A stretch of DNA of 64,000 nt from Deltaproteobacteria bacterium. GTDB taxonomy: Bacteria > Myxococcota_A > UBA9042 > DTJE01. Positions 35,029-44,692 of this stretch are shown here, piece after piece. The stretch lies in assembly GCA_029547805.1 (NCBI GenBank), contig JAKPOP010000016.1, forward strand, positions 1 through 64,000, in the 5' to 3' direction. Position numbers and translations under genes: made by a program. Positions within the stretch are counted from its first letter, which is position 1, and every line of letters starts with the position of its first letter. Below the pieces are notes generated by a model that saw only the letters and a program-made list of their open reading frames with translations, was not told the origin of the DNA and searched no databases.

Positions 35029-37123
35029 GCGGGCAACGGCGGGCAAGCGCCGCAAGCGCCATGAGGAGGTCGAATGGGCTGTTGCCGATGTCGTCGACAG
35101 CGACACCGGCTCGTTCGACGATGCTGATGAGGACGACGATGCCGAGTTCGTGCGCGACGGTTTTGTTCTGGATTTCATCTCCGGTACCAGGGAGATGAAG
35201 GAAACCCCCAAGGAACTCGTGCGCCAGCGCATCGCCCGGGCGCTGTTCCACGAGTACGGGATCTCGGTCAACGACATGGAGGCTGATTTCCCGGTGTCGG
35301 TTGGCGGACGCCGCCGTCGGGTGGACATCGCCATCTTCGCGCCGGGCAAACCCCACACCAGCGAGCACCTGCGCCGGGTCGTGGTCTGCCGCCCGGAGCC
35401 CAAGCAGAACAAGCGCGGCGCGGTGAAGATGCGCGACTACGAGCAGGCCGCCAAGGACATCGAGGAGATCAAGCCGTTCTTCGAAGAATGTGAGGAGTGC
35501 GAATACGGGCTATGGACCAACGGCCTCGAGTTCTTCTTCGTGCGGAAGAAGAAGTCGAAGTGGGAGGTCGATGCCGAGCCGATCGGTGACTGGCCGATGG
35601 GCGACGATTCAATTGGCACGCGCGACGTGGTGTCCCACGCGAAGTCGCGCCGCGCGCAACCCGACATGCTGCGCACCGCGTTCCGACGCTGCCACAACTT
35701 CATCCACGGCAACGAGGGAATGCCCAAGGACGCTGCCTTCTGGCAGTTCCTCTACCTCATTTTCTGCAAGATGCACGACGAGCGAGCGCCGCGCGAGCGT
35801 CGTCGTTTCTGGGCAGGGCCGCAGGAGCAGTTCACGGAGGCTGGACGCAAGGAGATCCAGAAGCGGATCGAGCCGCTCTTCAACGAAATCAAGCAGGAGT
35901 ACCGTTCGATCTTCCGCGGCAACGAGGAGATCACCCTTTCTCCGCGGGCTCTCGCCTTCATGGTGTCCGAACTGTCGAAGTACGAGCTAACCCGCATCGA
36001 CGTCGATGCCAAGGGCGCCGCGTATCAGGAAATCGTCGGCACCAACCTGCGCGGCGACCGCGGCCAGTACTTCACGCCACGAGGAGCCATCAAGCTCGTG
36101 GTCGAGATCCTCGACCCGAAGGAGCACGAGAAGGTTCTCGATCCCGCGTGCGGTACAGGAGGGTTTCTGGTTGCCACCCTCGCCCACATGATGGACCGCT
36201 TTCGCGAGGAGGCGAAGATCAGCGCCGGTGACGAGACCTCGGAGGAGTTCCAGTCCCTCCATGATCGGCTACGCGAGTATGCATCGAAGCAAGTTTACGG
36301 CTGCGACTTCGATCCGTTCCTGATCCGCGCCAGCCAGATGAACATGGTGATGGCTGGCGACGGCAAGGGTCATCTCTACAACATCAACTCGCTCGAGTTT
36401 CCCGAGGGCTACCTGCCAGGCGTCGAACCCGCGAAGAAGGACATTCCGTTCGGCTCGATAGACGTGGTGATGACCAATCCCCCCTTCGGCTCGGGCATTC
36501 CCATCACCGACGAGAACATCCTGCGACACTTCCACCTCGCGTCCATCTGGGAGCGGACCGAAGACGGCTCTTTCCGCGAGACCCCGAAACGCCAGAGCAG
36601 CGTTGCGCCCGAGGTGCTGTTCATCGAGCGCTGCCTCGATTGGCTCAAGCCGGGCGGCCGGATGGGCATCGTCCTGCCCGACGGCATCCTGGGCAATCCG
36701 GCCGCCGAGTACATCCGCTGGTGGATCCTCCGGCACGCCTGGGTTTTGGCGAGCGTGGACCTGCCGGTGGAGACCTTCATCGTCGAGGCGAACGTCAACA
36801 TCCTGACGAGCCTTCTGTTCCTGAAGAAGAAGCCGCCGGAGGTGATCCAGCGGGAGGCCATGAGCGGTGCGGCCGACTACCCGGTGTTCATGGCTGTGGC
36901 TGAGAAGGTCGGCTTCGATCGCCGCGGCAACGTCCTGTACAAGCGCTCGCCCGAGGGCGAGGAGCTGACCCGGGACACCGAAGAGATCGAGACCATCACG
37001 GTGGGAGGGCGCAAGGTGGCGCGCACCTTTCGCCGCAAGGAGAAGATCGTCGACAATGACCTGCCTGAGATCGCGGAGCGCTACCGCGCCTTCAGGCGGC
37101 AGCACGCGGAGCCGGGGAAATGA
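35021..37123 (+). CDS. N6-adenine DNA methyltransferase with N-terminal nuclease-like domain, MAD2-like
   Basis: The 700-residue product has an acidic N-terminus, then a domain resembling the N-terminal (PD-(D/E)xK) domain of type I restriction R subunits: VDIAIF with D102 and E126-x-K128. A linker leads to an HsdM-like N6-methylase: helical region at about 210-345, motif I DPACGTGG (374-381) for S-adenosylmethionine, and catalytic NPPF (486-489). The methylase would mark host DNA together with the S subunit encoded two genes later. It is coupled to the HTH gene by an 8-base overlap and to the next methylase by ATGA. Confidence 0.88.
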   Translation: MSERATAGKRRKRHEEVEWAVADVVDSDTGSFDDADEDDDAEFVRDGFVLDFISGTREMKETPKELVRQRIARALFHEYGISVNDMEADFPVSVGGRRRRVDIAIFAPGKPHTSEHLRRVVVCRPEPKQNKRGAVKMRDYEQAAKDIEEIKPFFEECEECEYGLWTNGLEFFFVRKKKSKWEVDAEPIGDWPMGDDSIGTRDVVSHAKSRRAQPDMLRTAFRRCHNFIHGNEGMPKDAAFWQFLYLIFCKMHDERAPRERRRFWAGPQEQFTEAGRKEIQKRIEPLFNEIKQEYRSIFRGNEEITLSPRALAFMVSELSKYELTRIDVDAKGAAYQEIVGTNLRGDRGQYFTPRGAIKLVVEILDPKEHEKVLDPACGTGGFLVATLAHMMDRFREEAKISAGDETSEEFQSLHDRLREYASKQVYGCDFDPFLIRASQMNMVMAGDGKGHLYNINSLEFPEGYLPGVEPAKKDIPFGSIDVVMTNPPFGSGIPITDENILRHFHLASIWERTEDGSFRETPKRQSSVAPEVLFIERCLDWLKPGGRMGIVLPDGILGNPAAEYIRWWILRHAWVLASVDLPVETFIVEANVNILTSLLFLKKKPPEVIQREAMSGAADYPVFMAVAEKVGFDRRGNVLYKRSPEGEELTRDTEEIETITVGGRKVARTFRRKEKIVDNDLPEIAERYRAFRRQHAEPGK

Positions 37124-39141
37124 GCGAAGAGCTTGAAGACCAGATCGAGGGTGAGGAGGAGAGCGACGAGGAGTCCGGTGGCGCGGATACCCTCATCGAC
37201 ATCCTGACCGGCGAGCCGATCGCGGCCTCGGCCAAGAACCGCTTGTTGCAGAAGGTGCTGCGGCAGCTCATCGAGAGCTATGGCTTCGACCGCAAGGACA
37301 TCAAGGCCAACTACCGGCTCCGTGCCAAGGGCAAGCGCCAGCAGTCGGTCGACATCGCCATCATGCGTCACGACACCGAGGCCTGCGACGAAAACGTCGA
37401 GCGAATCGTGGTCTGCGAGAACCAGAAGGCGAGAGAGAAGCTGCGAAGCCCTCACGAGGCGGCCGCCGACCTGCGCAAGCTGCACAGGAAGCTTGAGCTC
37501 TTCCCTTCGTGCCACCTGGGCATGTGGACCAACGGCCACGAAGAGTTTTTCGTTCGGGTCCAGGACACGACCTTCGAGACGAGGTTCCTCAACATCGGCG
37601 CGTGGCCAGCGCCGGGCGAGCGCACCGATGATGTGCTGCGCGAGGGCGGCACCATCCAGGTAGCCGCCGATCCCGAGGACCTCGAGGCTGCACTGGGCCG
37701 TTGCCACCAGTACCTGACCAAGAACCTCATGCTCGGCGGCGACGCCTTCAAGCCGCTCGGCGCGTTGCTCATCTCCAAGCTCTACGACGAGACACGGCCA
37801 GCGGGGCAAAGGCAGTTCTGGATCCGCGGTGACGAGCCCTTCACCGCCGAGGGGCAGGCGGCCATCCGCAGGCGTGTGGCCGCATGCTTCGAGGCGGTGC
37901 ACGTCTGGCAGCCCGAGGTGTTGAAGCACGGATGGGACCTGGATCACCTCGATGCCGCGCAGACGAGCAGGCTGGTGATGGAGCTGGCCCGCTACTCCCT
38001 CGCCGACAGCCTGCCGCGAAGTCGGACGATCGCCTACCGCTCGGCCGTGCGCTCGACGATGGACGGCAAGGAGGGCCGCTATCCGACGCCGCTCAACGTG
38101 GCCGAGATGGTGGTGCGGATGCTCGACCCCGGGCCCAACGACCGAGTGTTCGATGGGGCGTGCGGCACCGGGACATTCCTCGGCATGGCCGCGGCTCACG
38201 TCTTCGAGTCCTTCCTCTCGAGCGCCGGAGTGAAGCCGCACACCGCGACGGCGCAGCAGCTGCGAGAGGCCCAAGCCAAGACGGCCGCGTGGGCGCGCGA
38301 GCATGTGTTCGGCTGCGACATGGCCCCATCTCTCGTCGTGGCCGCGCGGTTGAACGTGCTGCTCACGGCGGGGCACCCCGGCAACATTTTCCGCATCGAC
38401 GCGCGGACCTTCCCCGACGGCGAGCTCGAGGATCAGGAGCGTGCAACGCGGTTGCTGCCTGAGGGGAGCATGGACATCGTGCTCACCAACCCCTGGTTCA
38501 GCACCAAGGACACGATCACCGACGAGGCGATCCTGAGGCGCCACGCGCTCGGCGAGAACTGGAACAGGACCGACGAGGGGACCTTCGTCAACAGCGGAAC
38601 CCCGAAGTCCGGCGGCGTGCCGCCTGAGGTGATCTTCCTGGAGCGCGCCTGGCGCTGGGCCAAGCCGGGCACGGGCCGCATCGCCATCCTGCTTCCCGAC
38701 GGGCTGCTCGGCAATCCAGGCGACGAGTACGTGCGCGCCTGGATCCTGCGCCACTGCGAGGTGCTCGCCAGCGTGGACCTGCCCGTCGAGCCGTTCAAGG
38801 TGACGCTGAAGGACTACCGCCTGACGCCGGCGTTGCCGAGCCTGCTCGTGCTTCGGCGCCGGAGCGAAGAGGAGCTCAAGCTCACTTCCTATCCCGACTA
38901 CTGGGTGTTCATGGCCGTCGTGAACCGCGCCGGTGTTGATGCGCGCGGCAACCTGCTCTTCGAGCGTGCGCCCGACGGCGAGGAGCTTGTGTTCGACGAC
39001 GAGGTCGTCGAGCGGGTACGCGTGGGCGGTCAGGTCGAGTCCCGGGTCGTTTCTCGCCGCCAGCGGCACATTGACGACGAGCTGCCGATCGTCGCCGAGC
39101 GCTACCGGAAGTTCGTCGCCGAGGGGAGGAAGGGACGATGA
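37120..39141 (+). CDS. Second N6-methyltransferase-like protein with altered NPWF motif
   Basis: The 673-residue product is a distant paralogue of the preceding methylase. It has a similar N-terminal nuclease-like domain (D78 in VDIAIM), but the expected E-x-K is changed to E100-N-Q-K103, so nuclease activity is doubtful. The methylase domain keeps motif I as FDGACGTG (344-351), while the catalytic motif is NPWF (457-460) instead of NPPF/Y. LLPDGLLGNPGDEYVRAWIL mirrors the equivalent segment of the first methylase. It may be a modified-specificity or non-catalytic partner forming a heterodimer. It occupies the position where, to my recollection, MADS loci carry mad3/mad4. Confidence 0.82.
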   Translation: MSEELEDQIEGEEESDEESGGADTLIDILTGEPIAASAKNRLLQKVLRQLIESYGFDRKDIKANYRLRAKGKRQQSVDIAIMRHDTEACDENVERIVVCENQKAREKLRSPHEAAADLRKLHRKLELFPSCHLGMWTNGHEEFFVRVQDTTFETRFLNIGAWPAPGERTDDVLREGGTIQVAADPEDLEAALGRCHQYLTKNLMLGGDAFKPLGALLISKLYDETRPAGQRQFWIRGDEPFTAEGQAAIRRRVAACFEAVHVWQPEVLKHGWDLDHLDAAQTSRLVMELARYSLADSLPRSRTIAYRSAVRSTMDGKEGRYPTPLNVAEMVVRMLDPGPNDRVFDGACGTGTFLGMAAAHVFESFLSSAGVKPHTATAQQLREAQAKTAAWAREHVFGCDMAPSLVVAARLNVLLTAGHPGNIFRIDARTFPDGELEDQERATRLLPEGSMDIVLTNPWFSTKDTITDEAILRRHALGENWNRTDEGTFVNSGTPKSGGVPPEVIFLERAWRWAKPGTGRIAILLPDGLLGNPGDEYVRAWILRHCEVLASVDLPVEPFKVTLKDYRLTPALPSLLVLRRRSEEELKLTSYPDYWVFMAVVNRAGVDARGNLLFERAPDGEELVFDDEVVERVRVGGQVESRVVSRRQRHIDDELPIVAERYRKFVAEGRKGR

Positions 39142-40550
39142 GGGAGAAGCAGATCAGAGTCGTCCCGAGTGCCTGGCTCGAGAAGGAGGGCCGACGGCTG
39201 GATTGCGGGCCATACCTGTCGGGTGCGATTGAAGCCAAGGTTTTGCTCGCCAAGATGAAGGCATCGAAGACGCCGCTGTGCAAACTCACCAAGGGAGGCA
39301 TGGCGGGCATCTTCAACGGCCCTCGCTTTCCTCGAGCCTACGTGCTCGATGCTGAATACGGAGTTCCGTTCCTCGGCAGCACCGACATTCTTCAGGCAGA
39401 CCTGAGCTTCGTGCCCCTGCTGGCGAAGAGACAGGTGCAGAATCAGCCGGACTTGTTGATAGACGAGGGCTGGACACTCATTTCTTGCTCGGGAACCGTC
39501 GGGCGCATGGCTTACTCACGTCCGGACATGAAAGGTATGGCGGGCTCTCAGCACTTCATGCGCGTGTTGGCCGATGATGGCAAGATTCGCTCTGGATACC
39601 TTCACGCCTACCTGAGCAGCAGGTTCGGTGTGCCGCTGGTGGTTGGAGGTACGTACGGCTCAATCATCCAACATATAGAGCCGGACCATCTCGCCAATCT
39701 CCCTGTTCCTCGCCTCGACGACCAGCTCGAGCGTCGGGCTCACGATTTGGTCACCCAGGCCGCCAAGCTCCGCAGCGAGTACCAGCAACAGGTCCAGCTT
39801 GCCACGAAGAAGCTCTTTGCCGCCGTTGGACTGAACGATATCACCTCCGGTGCGTGGCACAGCGACAATCCGGACTTGGGCTTCACGCGGAAGCTCGATT
39901 CACCGGCGTCTCTCAGGGCTCTCAACTTCAACCCGAGGTTCCAGCAGCTCTGTGACACGATCCGGGCGAAGTCGTGGAGGCCTCTTGGCGAGCTGTGCAA
40001 ACCGGGCACGCTCAAGCGTGGTGGCCGCTACAAGCGGATCGATGCGGAACCGGAATACTCCTATCAGCTCATTGGGCAGAAAGAGATCTTCTGGGTGCGG
40101 CCGGAGGGCCGTTGGATTGCAAAGAAGTCGGTCGGTACTGATGTGCTCGTCGAGCCTGGCACAACTCTCGTTGCTGCCCGCGGTACGTTTGGTGAGTCTG
40201 AGCTCTACTGCCGATCGGAGTTCGTCTGGGGCAAGGACGCCGAGCGTGCCTACTCCGAGGACTTCCTTCGAGTGATCGCCGATGGCGACAAGATACCTCC
40301 GGGCTGTCTCTTTGCCTTCATGCGATCTGAAACGACATTCCGAATGCTCCGCTCGGTGTCGATGGGAACGAAGTTGCAGGACCATCATCCACGGTTCTTG
40401 CACGAGCTTCCCGTCCCGTATCCCGACAGGCGACAACGCGACGAGATCCACGATCTGGTGACCGACGCCTACGACAAGCGGCATCGGTCGGTGAAGCTCG
40501 AGGACGAGGCCGTAGCCATGGTCGAGGCTGCTATCGAAGGAGGTGCCTAA
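39138..40550 (+). CDS. Type I restriction-modification specificity (S) subunit, MAD5-like
   Basis: S subunits read the DNA target and direct methylase or nuclease partners. The 470-residue product has two target-recognition domains separated by a coiled coil (about 200-230): YGVPFLGSTDI, SGTVGRM and GSIIQHIEPDHLANLPVP in the first half, and SYQLIGQKEIF, AARGTFGESELYCRSEF and HHPRFLHELPVPYPD in the second, the usual twofold layout. It overlaps the preceding methylase by ATGA and abuts the kinase gene (TAATG). The recognised sequence cannot be predicted. Confidence 0.9.
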   Translation: MREKQIRVVPSAWLEKEGRRLDCGPYLSGAIEAKVLLAKMKASKTPLCKLTKGGMAGIFNGPRFPRAYVLDAEYGVPFLGSTDILQADLSFVPLLAKRQVQNQPDLLIDEGWTLISCSGTVGRMAYSRPDMKGMAGSQHFMRVLADDGKIRSGYLHAYLSSRFGVPLVVGGTYGSIIQHIEPDHLANLPVPRLDDQLERRAHDLVTQAAKLRSEYQQQVQLATKKLFAAVGLNDITSGAWHSDNPDLGFTRKLDSPASLRALNFNPRFQQLCDTIRAKSWRPLGELCKPGTLKRGGRYKRIDAEPEYSYQLIGQKEIFWVRPEGRWIAKKSVGTDVLVEPGTTLVAARGTFGESELYCRSEFVWGKDAERAYSEDFLRVIADGDKIPPGCLFAFMRSETTFRMLRSVSMGTKLQDHHPRFLHELPVPYPDRRQRDEIHDLVTDAYDKRHRSVKLEDEAVAMVEAAIEGGA

Positions 40551-43500
40551 TGGCCAAAGTCATCGCCATCGGTCAGCCTGCCAACGAGTCGGAGCGTCAG
40601 GCCATCGCCTACCTGCGGGACAACCTCTCCAACGCGTTCACGGTCATCCACAACTTCGAGCTGAGGCAGGGCCACGAGCTGTACGAGATCGACATCGCCC
40701 TCTTGTGCCCGCACTGCGTATTCGTCATCGACGTGAAGGGGACGCGGGGGCACGTCGACATCTACGGCAGCCAATGGTATCCGGAGGGCCGCGCCCCCTA
40801 CCATTCGCCGCTCGCCATCCTGCGCAACCACGCCAAGGCGCTCAAGACTCTGATCTGCGATCAGTACCCGGCGAATGACGCAATGGGCCGCGTCTGGGTC
40901 GACGCGGCCGTGTTGATGACGGCACCCGATGCACTCGTCGAGGACCACGGAGGTCAGGACGGCCCCTCGGTCGCGTACCTCAAGAAGTGCACCGCCTTCT
41001 TCCAGGACAAGGGGCGAGTGCGCCCGGGGTGCTCGACGGACATCCGTGCCCAGCTCGGACAGATCGAGAAGGCCATCGTCGGCCGCGCCAAACCCCAGAG
41101 CGCCCCTCCCTGCTACGGCAACTGGCAGGTCGAGGAGAAGCTTGGCGGCACCGACCGCTACACCGAGTACCGCGCCAGGCACACGCTGATCGGGACCAGG
41201 CGCGGCGGCACTGCGCGGCTGCGCGTGTACCAGGTGGATCCGTACTTGCCGGAGGAGCAGCGCAAGCGAGAACTCGACCGCATCGGAAACGCGTTCCGGG
41301 CCGTGGCCTCGATCCCCGGCCATCCCAACATCCTGCCTGTTCGCGACTTCTTTCCCACCGAGGCCGAGGACCGACTCGTGCTCGTGACCGGCGACGTGGC
41401 AGGCCACGCCTTGCGCCAGCACATCAAGAAGAGCGGGCTGGCGCTCACGTTCGACCAGAAGATCGCCGTGATCCGAGACGTGCTCGCCGCGCTTGACCAC
41501 GCCCACCGCGCGGACCCGCAGGTCGTCCACCGCAACCTGAACCCGGACGCCGTGATCGTGAGCACCACTGGCCACGCCCTGATCTGTGGCTTCGACTACG
41601 CGCGCTCTGGCAGGGACCGGAGGAGCACCATCGCCCAGGACATCGTCGACGAGATCGACCCGAGGTACCAGGCCCCCGAGTGCCACAAGGACCCGTCGAA
41701 GGCAAGCGTGGCCTCGGACCTCTACTCGGCAGGGCTCGTGTTTTACGAGTTGCTGGTGGGCGAGCTGCCGTGGTCCTCCATCGACGACATGATGGAGAAG
41801 GACGGCGTGTTCCCGGTGAAGCCGTCCGAACAGAAGCCGGATCTTCCCGCCGAGTTGGACGGCTGGCTCCAGGCGCTCTGCTCGTTCGACGTGGAGGACC
41901 GGCCCTCGTCCGCAGCCGTGGCTCTCTCGAGGTTCAACGAGATCGTGGGACCTGACCCGAGGGAGGCCGGAAAGCCGAAGCCGGGTGAGAGCCTGCCGCC
42001 CGTTGTGGCGCGGCCAGAGATCGACTACCGGGCGCTCAAGCGCGGGGAGGAAATCGCCAACCGGTTCCGTATCGAGGAAAAGCTCGGCGAGGGAGGTTTC
42101 GCAGCGGTGTACCGGGTCTTCGACTCCTTCGCGGACACGACCCGGGTTCTCAAGATCATCGTCAAGGATCGGCGATCAACCTTCCAGCGCCTCAAGCAGG
42201 AGTACTGCGTCCTCGAGAAGCTCAAGCCCCACCCGAACGTCGTTCGCGTGGTATGGGCGGACAAGCTTCCCGACGAGACCCCGTACCTCGTCTTCGAGTA
42301 CATTGCCGGCACCGGCGTCGACGACCTGCTCACGAGCGGTTCGGTCTCGCTCGAGGACGTCAAGCGCATCGGCCTCGACACCCTGACAGGGCTCGAGTAC
42401 CTGCACGCGAGCGGCGTCTTCCACCGCGACATCAAGCCGTCGAACCTGCTCTGGACCGACCAGGGGGTGCGCATCATCGACTTCAACGTGGCGGTGCGTC
42501 AGGACGACGAAGAAGCCGGGGCAGGCGGCACGCGACGCTACATCCCCCCGGACCTCGAGTTGTCCGATTCGTTGACGTTCGAGGAGAAGGTTGACTGGGA
42601 CCTGTACTCGCTCGGCATCACGCTCTATGAGTGCGCCACCGGCTGGAAGTACCCGTGGGTCGAGCCGATGCCGCCGGTGAAGGTCCTGCCCAGGGATCCG
42701 CGGGACTACGTCTCGGACATGAGCCCGGAGCTCGCGCAGGTCATCCTCCGCGCGATTGCGCCGAGCCGGGTCGACCGCTTTCTCTCGGCGACCGAGTTCC
42801 GGGAGGCGCTCGCGCGAGTGGTCAAGGTTCGAGTCACGCCCCCGGCGCCGGTGGTCACGATTACGCCCAAGCCGGACGCCGGGGTGCTGGCACGTTTCCA
42901 GCCCCACAAGCCCAACTTCAACCCGTTCGTCACGCACCTGCTCACGATGTACAGCCAGAGCCCGACGACCAACGCGGGCACGCGCGGGCTGGATGACGTC
43001 GGGCGCGAGACGTACATTCCCACCTTGCTTGACGACAGGCTGCGGCCGGCCGTGCTCGCCGGCGAGTTTCGTCTGGTCGCTGTCACAGGGAACGCGGGCG
43101 ACGGCAAGACCGCCTTCATCAACCGGATCGAGGATGCAGACGAGGTGAAATCCACCCTGGTCCGGACGATGAACGGCTCGGAGTTCACCCTCCGAGGTCG
43201 TCGCTTCCTCACCAAATACGATGGCAGTCAGGACGAGGACACCAAGGTCAACGACGAGGTGCTTCAGGAGTTCTTGGGGCCGTTCGCGGGAACGGATTCG
43301 ATCACCTGGCCTGGCGACGAGACGCGGATCATCGCGATCAACGAGGGCCGCCTCATTGATTTCCTGACCGAGCACGAGGACCAGTACCCGCGCCTGCGGG
43401 ACCTGGTCATGGCCGGCCTTGCCGGTGCCCCTGCCTCGGATGGCGTCGTCGCGGTGAACCTCAACCTGCGCGCTGTCGTGGCTGACCCGCCCGGTGTGCC

Positions 43501-44692
43501 TGGGCCCAACTCGATCTTTGACCGACTCTTGCTTCGCCTCGTGAACGACAAGTTCTGGGAGCCCTGTGCGAGCTGCGACATCCGCGACCGATGCTACGTA
43601 TTCCACAACGCCCGGACCTTCATGGATCCCGTGGCCGGTCCCAAGGTCGCCGAGCGGTTGCGACGGCTCTACGCGATCACGCACCTGCGGGGGCGGCTGC
43701 ACATCACCATGCGCGACCTGCGCTCGGCCCTGGCGTTCACTCTCGCGGGCACGCGAGACTGCGACGACATCCACGCCCTGTACGCCAGCACAAGTTCGGA
43801 GGCTCGTTACCAGATCCTGCAGGGGTTCTACTTCAACGCCTGGCGCGGCGGGGCAGGCACCGCGGATCGGCTCCTGTCGTTGCTCGCCGAGATCGACATG
43901 GGAGAGGCGTCGAACCCGGACATCGATCGTGCGCTCGATTACCTGCCGCCTGACGCTGGCGAGCTGGCGCGGTTCACCTTTGCGTCACGGGCCGACTTCG
44001 ACACCCAGCTCCTCGACCGCATGTACCGGGAGCTGCCCCGAGACGCGTCGGCTGGCTCTGCCGCGCGACGTATGGCGGACCATCGCGAGTACGTTGCCAT
44101 GCTTCGCCGGCGCCAGTTCTTCGAGCGTCGCGACGAGAACTGGAAGGAGATGCTTCCGTATCGGACAGCGGACGAATTCTGGCGATTGATCACAGGCCAG
44201 ACCGAACCCGGCATCCATCTCGACGAGATCCTGACGGCCATCAATCGCGGCGAGGGCTTGAGCAACCCCAAGCGGCTCGGCAACGCCCTCGCCCTGCGGG
44301 TCCGTGTGGTCGAGCGCGCCACGGTACGAAGCTACCGGCTGTTCCCAGGTGAGTGCTTCCGCCTCGACCTCCCTTCTGGAGCCAGCAACGAGTTCGTCGA
44401 ACACATCCCACAGACACTGCGGCTCGTCTACACAGCGCCATCTGGGCAGCAAGCCGAGCTACTCGTGGACCTCGATATCTACGAGATGCTGGCCCGATTG
44501 AACAATGGCTACCGGCCGAGCCTCGAAGAGTTGCAGGGCTACTACCTCACGCTGACGGTCTTCAAGAACGTCCTGTCCTCTGCCCCCTACCAGGAGGTCT
44601 TGCTCAGCCGGACAGGCCACGACTTCTACCGCATTCGGCGTGAGTCGGAGGGCACGCTTCATCTGGAGGCGCTGCCGGGAGGGACGATCTGA
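40550..44692 (+). CDS. NERD nuclease-like / pseudokinase / Ser-Thr kinase / NTPase fusion, MAD6-like
   Basis: This 1380-residue protein combines four modules. Residues 1-130 are a NERD domain with PD-(D/E)xK-like residues D48 and D61-V-K63. Residues of about 185-470 form a kinase-like domain whose catalytic motif is HRNLNPD and whose DFG equivalent is GFD, so it is probably a pseudokinase. Residues of about 495-775 form a second kinase with a good Gly loop (GEGGFAAV), HRDIKPSN and DFN in place of DFG, probably active. A P-loop (GNAGDGKT, about 846-853) starts a C-terminal NTPase-like half with a CxxC-x5-C motif near 1005. NERD plus kinase recalls PglW of BREX type 2 and the kinase of MADS. 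It probably senses infection and phosphorylates system partners (inference). Confidence 0.85.
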   Translation: MAKVIAIGQPANESERQAIAYLRDNLSNAFTVIHNFELRQGHELYEIDIALLCPHCVFVIDVKGTRGHVDIYGSQWYPEGRAPYHSPLAILRNHAKALKTLICDQYPANDAMGRVWVDAAVLMTAPDALVEDHGGQDGPSVAYLKKCTAFFQDKGRVRPGCSTDIRAQLGQIEKAIVGRAKPQSAPPCYGNWQVEEKLGGTDRYTEYRARHTLIGTRRGGTARLRVYQVDPYLPEEQRKRELDRIGNAFRAVASIPGHPNILPVRDFFPTEAEDRLVLVTGDVAGHALRQHIKKSGLALTFDQKIAVIRDVLAALDHAHRADPQVVHRNLNPDAVIVSTTGHALICGFDYARSGRDRRSTIAQDIVDEIDPRYQAPECHKDPSKASVASDLYSAGLVFYELLVGELPWSSIDDMMEKDGVFPVKPSEQKPDLPAELDGWLQALCSFDVEDRPSSAAVALSRFNEIVGPDPREAGKPKPGESLPPVVARPEIDYRALKRGEEIANRFRIEEKLGEGGFAAVYRVFDSFADTTRVLKIIVKDRRSTFQRLKQEYCVLEKLKPHPNVVRVVWADKLPDETPYLVFEYIAGTGVDDLLTSGSVSLEDVKRIGLDTLTGLEYLHASGVFHRDIKPSNLLWTDQGVRIIDFNVAVRQDDEEAGAGGTRRYIPPDLELSDSLTFEEKVDWDLYSLGITLYECATGWKYPWVEPMPPVKVLPRDPRDYVSDMSPELAQVILRAIAPSRVDRFLSATEFREALARVVKVRVTPPAPVVTITPKPDAGVLARFQPHKPNFNPFVTHLLTMYSQSPTTNAGTRGLDDVGRETYIPTLLDDRLRPAVLAGEFRLVAVTGNAGDGKTAFINRIEDADEVKSTLVRTMNGSEFTLRGRRFLTKYDGSQDEDTKVNDEVLQEFLGPFAGTDSITWPGDETRIIAINEGRLIDFLTEHEDQYPRLRDLVMAGLAGAPASDGVVAVNLNLRAVVADPPGVPGPNSIFDRLLLRLVNDKFWEPCASCDIRDRCYVFHNARTFMDPVAGPKVAERLRRLYAITHLRGRLHITMRDLRSALAFTLAGTRDCDDIHALYASTSSEARYQILQGFYFNAWRGGAGTADRLLSLLAEIDMGEASNPDIDRALDYLPPDAGELARFTFASRADFDTQLLDRMYRELPRDASAGSAARRMADHREYVAMLRRRQFFERRDENWKEMLPYRTADEFWRLITGQTEPGIHLDEILTAINRGEGLSNPKRLGNALALRVRVVERATVRSYRLFPGECFRLDLPSGASNEFVEHIPQTLRLVYTAPSGQQAELLVDLDIYEMLARLNNGYRPSLEELQGYYLTLTVFKNVLSSAPYQEVLLSRTGHDFYRIRRESEGTLHLEALPGGTI

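Noticed and set aside
42176-43774. A 532-codon minus-strand frame opposite the large kinase gene
   Set aside because: It is low in protein-like features and lies entirely within the conserved kinase and NTPase coding region.
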